From NCBI GenBank assembly GCA_964422195.1, contig CAYRAF010000028.1, positions 1 through 15,880 of the forward strand: DNA of 15,880 nucleotides, written 5' to 3'. Below, piece by piece: positions 14,440 through 15,880 of this stretch. The stretch's first letter is position 1; every line of letters starts with the position of its first letter. A program made the translations under genes and the position numbers. The notes under the pieces are model-generated. The model was not told the origin of the DNA. It saw only the letters and a list, made by a program, of their open reading frames with translations, and did not search any database. Origin of the DNA: CALVUP01 sp964422195 (GTDB lineage Bacteria > Bacillota_I > Bacilli_A > RF39 > UBA660).

Positions 14440-15324
14440 ATGAAAAAAAGTATTTTTGAAGGAAGTGCCGTAGCTATTGCTACTCCATTTAAAAATAATA
14501 AAGTTAATTTACAAGAACTAAAAAGATTAATTGAATTTCAAATTAATAATAGTACTGATGCTATTGTAGTCTGTGGCACCACTGGTGAATCATCTACCAT
14601 GAGTGAAGAAGAAGTACTAGAAACAATTAAATTTACTGTTGATACTGTAAATGGTAGAGTTCCAGTTATTGCTGGTACTGGTTCAAATTGTACAAACACT
14701 GCAATTAGAAGAACTAAATTTGCAGAAAAAGTTGGTGCAGATGCTGTTTTAATAGTAACTCCATACTATAATAAAACATCTCAAAAAGGATTAATAGAAC
14801 ATTATAAAGATATTGCAAATTCTACAAATATTCCCATTATTTTATATAATGTTCCTAGCAGAACAGGTGTCAATATAAATCCAGAAACTGTATATGAATT
14901 ATCTAAAGAAAAGAATATAGTTGGTATAAAAGAAGCTAGCGGAAATATTTCTCAAATTGCAACTATATCTAGTTTAGTTAATGATGATTTTGCTATTTAT
15001 TCTGGCAATGATGATCAAATAGTACCAATACTATCTTTAGGTGGTAAAGGGGTTATTTCTGTACTTGCTAATATTTTTCCACAAGAAACTCATGATATTG
15101 TAGAAAGCTATTTATGCAATGATGTAGTCAAAGCTAAAGATTTGCAGTTAAAGTATTTAAATTTAATACATTTATTATTTTCTGATGTTAATCCAATACC
15201 TGTGAAAGATGCACTAAGTACCTTAGGATTTGATTATCAGGAATTAAGAAAGCCATTAATTAATATTAGTGAAGAAAAACATATTGCTATAGAACATGAA
15301 ATAAAAAAATTACAAAAAAAATAA
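14440..15324 (+). CDS. dapA: 4-hydroxy-tetrahydrodipicolinate synthase
   Basis: Condenses pyruvate with aspartate semialdehyde, first committed step to diaminopimelate and lysine. 294 residues, the standard DapA length, as a TIM barrel. Key residues: VCGTTGESSTM (44-54) with Thr47/Thr48, TPYYNKTSQKG (107-117), YNVPSRTGVNI (136-146) with Tyr136 and Arg141, and the Schiff-base Lys164 in VGIKEASGNI (161-170). GNDDQIVPILSLGGKGVISV matches the substrate-closing and allosteric-region strand of the family. AAAAGGAAGG precedes the ATG. It is transcribed alone and ends at a shared terminator. The context with murF and ddl points to wall precursor supply rather than only lysine. Confidence 0.97.
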   Translation: MKKSIFEGSAVAIATPFKNNKVNLQELKRLIEFQINNSTDAIVVCGTTGESSTMSEEEVLETIKFTVDTVNGRVPVIAGTGSNCTNTAIRRTKFAEKVGADAVLIVTPYYNKTSQKGLIEHYKDIANSTNIPIILYNVPSRTGVNINPETVYELSKEKNIVGIKEASGNISQIATISSLVNDDFAIYSGNDDQIVPILSLGGKGVISVLANIFPQETHDIVESYLCNDVVKAKDLQLKYLNLIHLLFSDVNPIPVKDALSTLGFDYQELRKPLINISEEKHIAIEHEIKKLQKK

Positions 15325-15343
15325 GCTATTAAGCTTATTTTTT
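15314..15343. terminator. Bidirectional terminator between convergent genes
   Basis: ATAAGCT-ATTA-AGCTTAT at 15321-15338 with A tract on the left and T tract on the right, so it works in both directions. The dapA TAA (15322-15324) lies inside the left arm. Confidence 0.85.
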
Positions 15344-15880
15344 AATTGCATGTATAACCATCGCTAACTAAACTGTTTTTAACTTCATCTATATTAGCAT
15401 CTAATCCAAACTTTAAATCACTACGTTCAAAAGTTTCTGGTAACAATGTCAAATCATAAGTTTTAGATTCATTTACTGAATTAGTATCTTTACCACAACT
15501 TACAACAAAACCATTAACTTCACTCTGTTGTAATTGTAAACAAGAATTATAGTGTTCATCAATATCACTAGTATAATTACTAGATATTGAATATTTTTTT
15601 AACTTAGAATCTGTTGAATAGATAGTATATGTTGAAGATATTTTACTACATACTATAGAGTCATATACTACTTTATTAGTATTATCATTTTCTTGTTTTT
15701 CTTGACTAACTTGTTGATTACTATTTTGTCTATTTAGCATTTCATCAATTTGTGGCATAAAGTATATAAAAGCCCCTACTCCTGCAAATAACAAGAATAC
15801 TAAAAACAAACCAAATTTATTACTTTTTTGTGGAGTTGTATTTTGCGTTACAACTTCTTTTTTTGCAACTTCTTCTGGAT
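15342..15880 (-). CDS. Membrane-anchored extracellular protein with four Cys, N-terminus off window
   Basis: The reading frame is open to the right edge; codons before 15809 read PEEVAKKEVVTQNTTPQKSN then KFG, so the apparent TTG start at 15809 is not the true start. A charged N-terminal tail is followed by one TM helix (LFLVFLLFAGVGAFIYFMP), then an Asn/Gln/Ser-rich linker and a domain of about 110 residues with four cysteines (IVC, NSC, VSC and the C-terminal YTCN). An even Cys count outside the membrane suggests one or two disulfides. It ends in a DxNIDEVKNSLVSDGY stretch. No known family is recognised. It converges with dapA at a shared terminator. Confidence 0.75.
   Translation of the reverse strand, partial: PEEVAKKEVVTQNTTPQKSNKFGLFLVFLLFAGVGAFIYFMPQIDEMLNRQNSNQQVSQEKQENDNTNKVVYDSIVCSKISSTYTIYSTDSKLKKYSISSNYTSDIDEHYNSCLQLQQSEVNGFVVSCGKDTNSVNESKTYDLTLLPETFERSDLKFGLDANIDEVKNSLVSDGYTCN

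Noticed and set aside
15807..15809. TTG start for the right-edge gene
   Set aside because: It is inside the hydrophobic helix and lacks a ribosome-binding site; the frame continues open to the window edge.

Overview
The window is very AT-rich, densely packed DNA from a bacterium of the Bacillota, most like a small-genome, uncultured Bacilli/Erysipelotrichia- or RF39-type lineage (an inference from style and gene content). Evidence is strong Shine-Dalgarno sites (AGGAGG), a T-box riboswitch, SpoVS, a short DnaE, a cysteine-poor bL28 and peptidoglycan genes. UGA is used as a normal stop (ends of the 710-1120 and 5185-6051 genes) and TGG encodes Trp, so this is not the Mycoplasma code. Only bL28 (14177-14356) and dapA (14440-15324) are on the plus strand.

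Layout, following minus-strand transcription from the right. A partial membrane-anchored Cys-containing protein runs off the right edge and ends tail-to-tail against dapA at a shared bidirectional terminator. dnaE and rpmB (bL28) are divergent from a short promoter region at 14008-14176 that holds a 7-2-7 palindrome. dnaE is followed at once by an unknown 181-aa gene and a terminator. Next is a cell-wall cluster: alpha/beta hydrolase, a MurF-type Mur ligase with an added N-terminal membrane region, and ddl, then a terminator. A six-TM membrane protein stands alone. A class I RNA methyltransferase overlaps a RluA-family pseudouridine synthase. A single-TM protein with a Pro/Glu/Val repeat array and then spoVS follow, each apparently with its own promoter and terminator.

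The leftmost unit is the most unusual. A complete T-box riboswitch (about 2881-3078, predicted specifier UCU = Ser) lies before four co-oriented genes: a 478-aa HExxH protein of unknown family, a small charged protein, a membrane-anchored protein with a DSRCPxxVxCVWxGE motif, and finally the 5' two thirds or so of serS, which runs off the left edge. Seryl-tRNA starvation should therefore raise expression of three undescribed proteins together with seryl-tRNA synthetase.

The genome economises on space. Several intrinsic terminators use the last codons or stop codon of the gene as part of the hairpin, and two or three promoters lie in or against the preceding terminator. dapA, the Mur ligase and ddl indicate a peptidoglycan wall, probably with a DAP- or lysine-type stem peptide. 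SpoVS hints at, but does not prove, a sporulation or other developmental programme.
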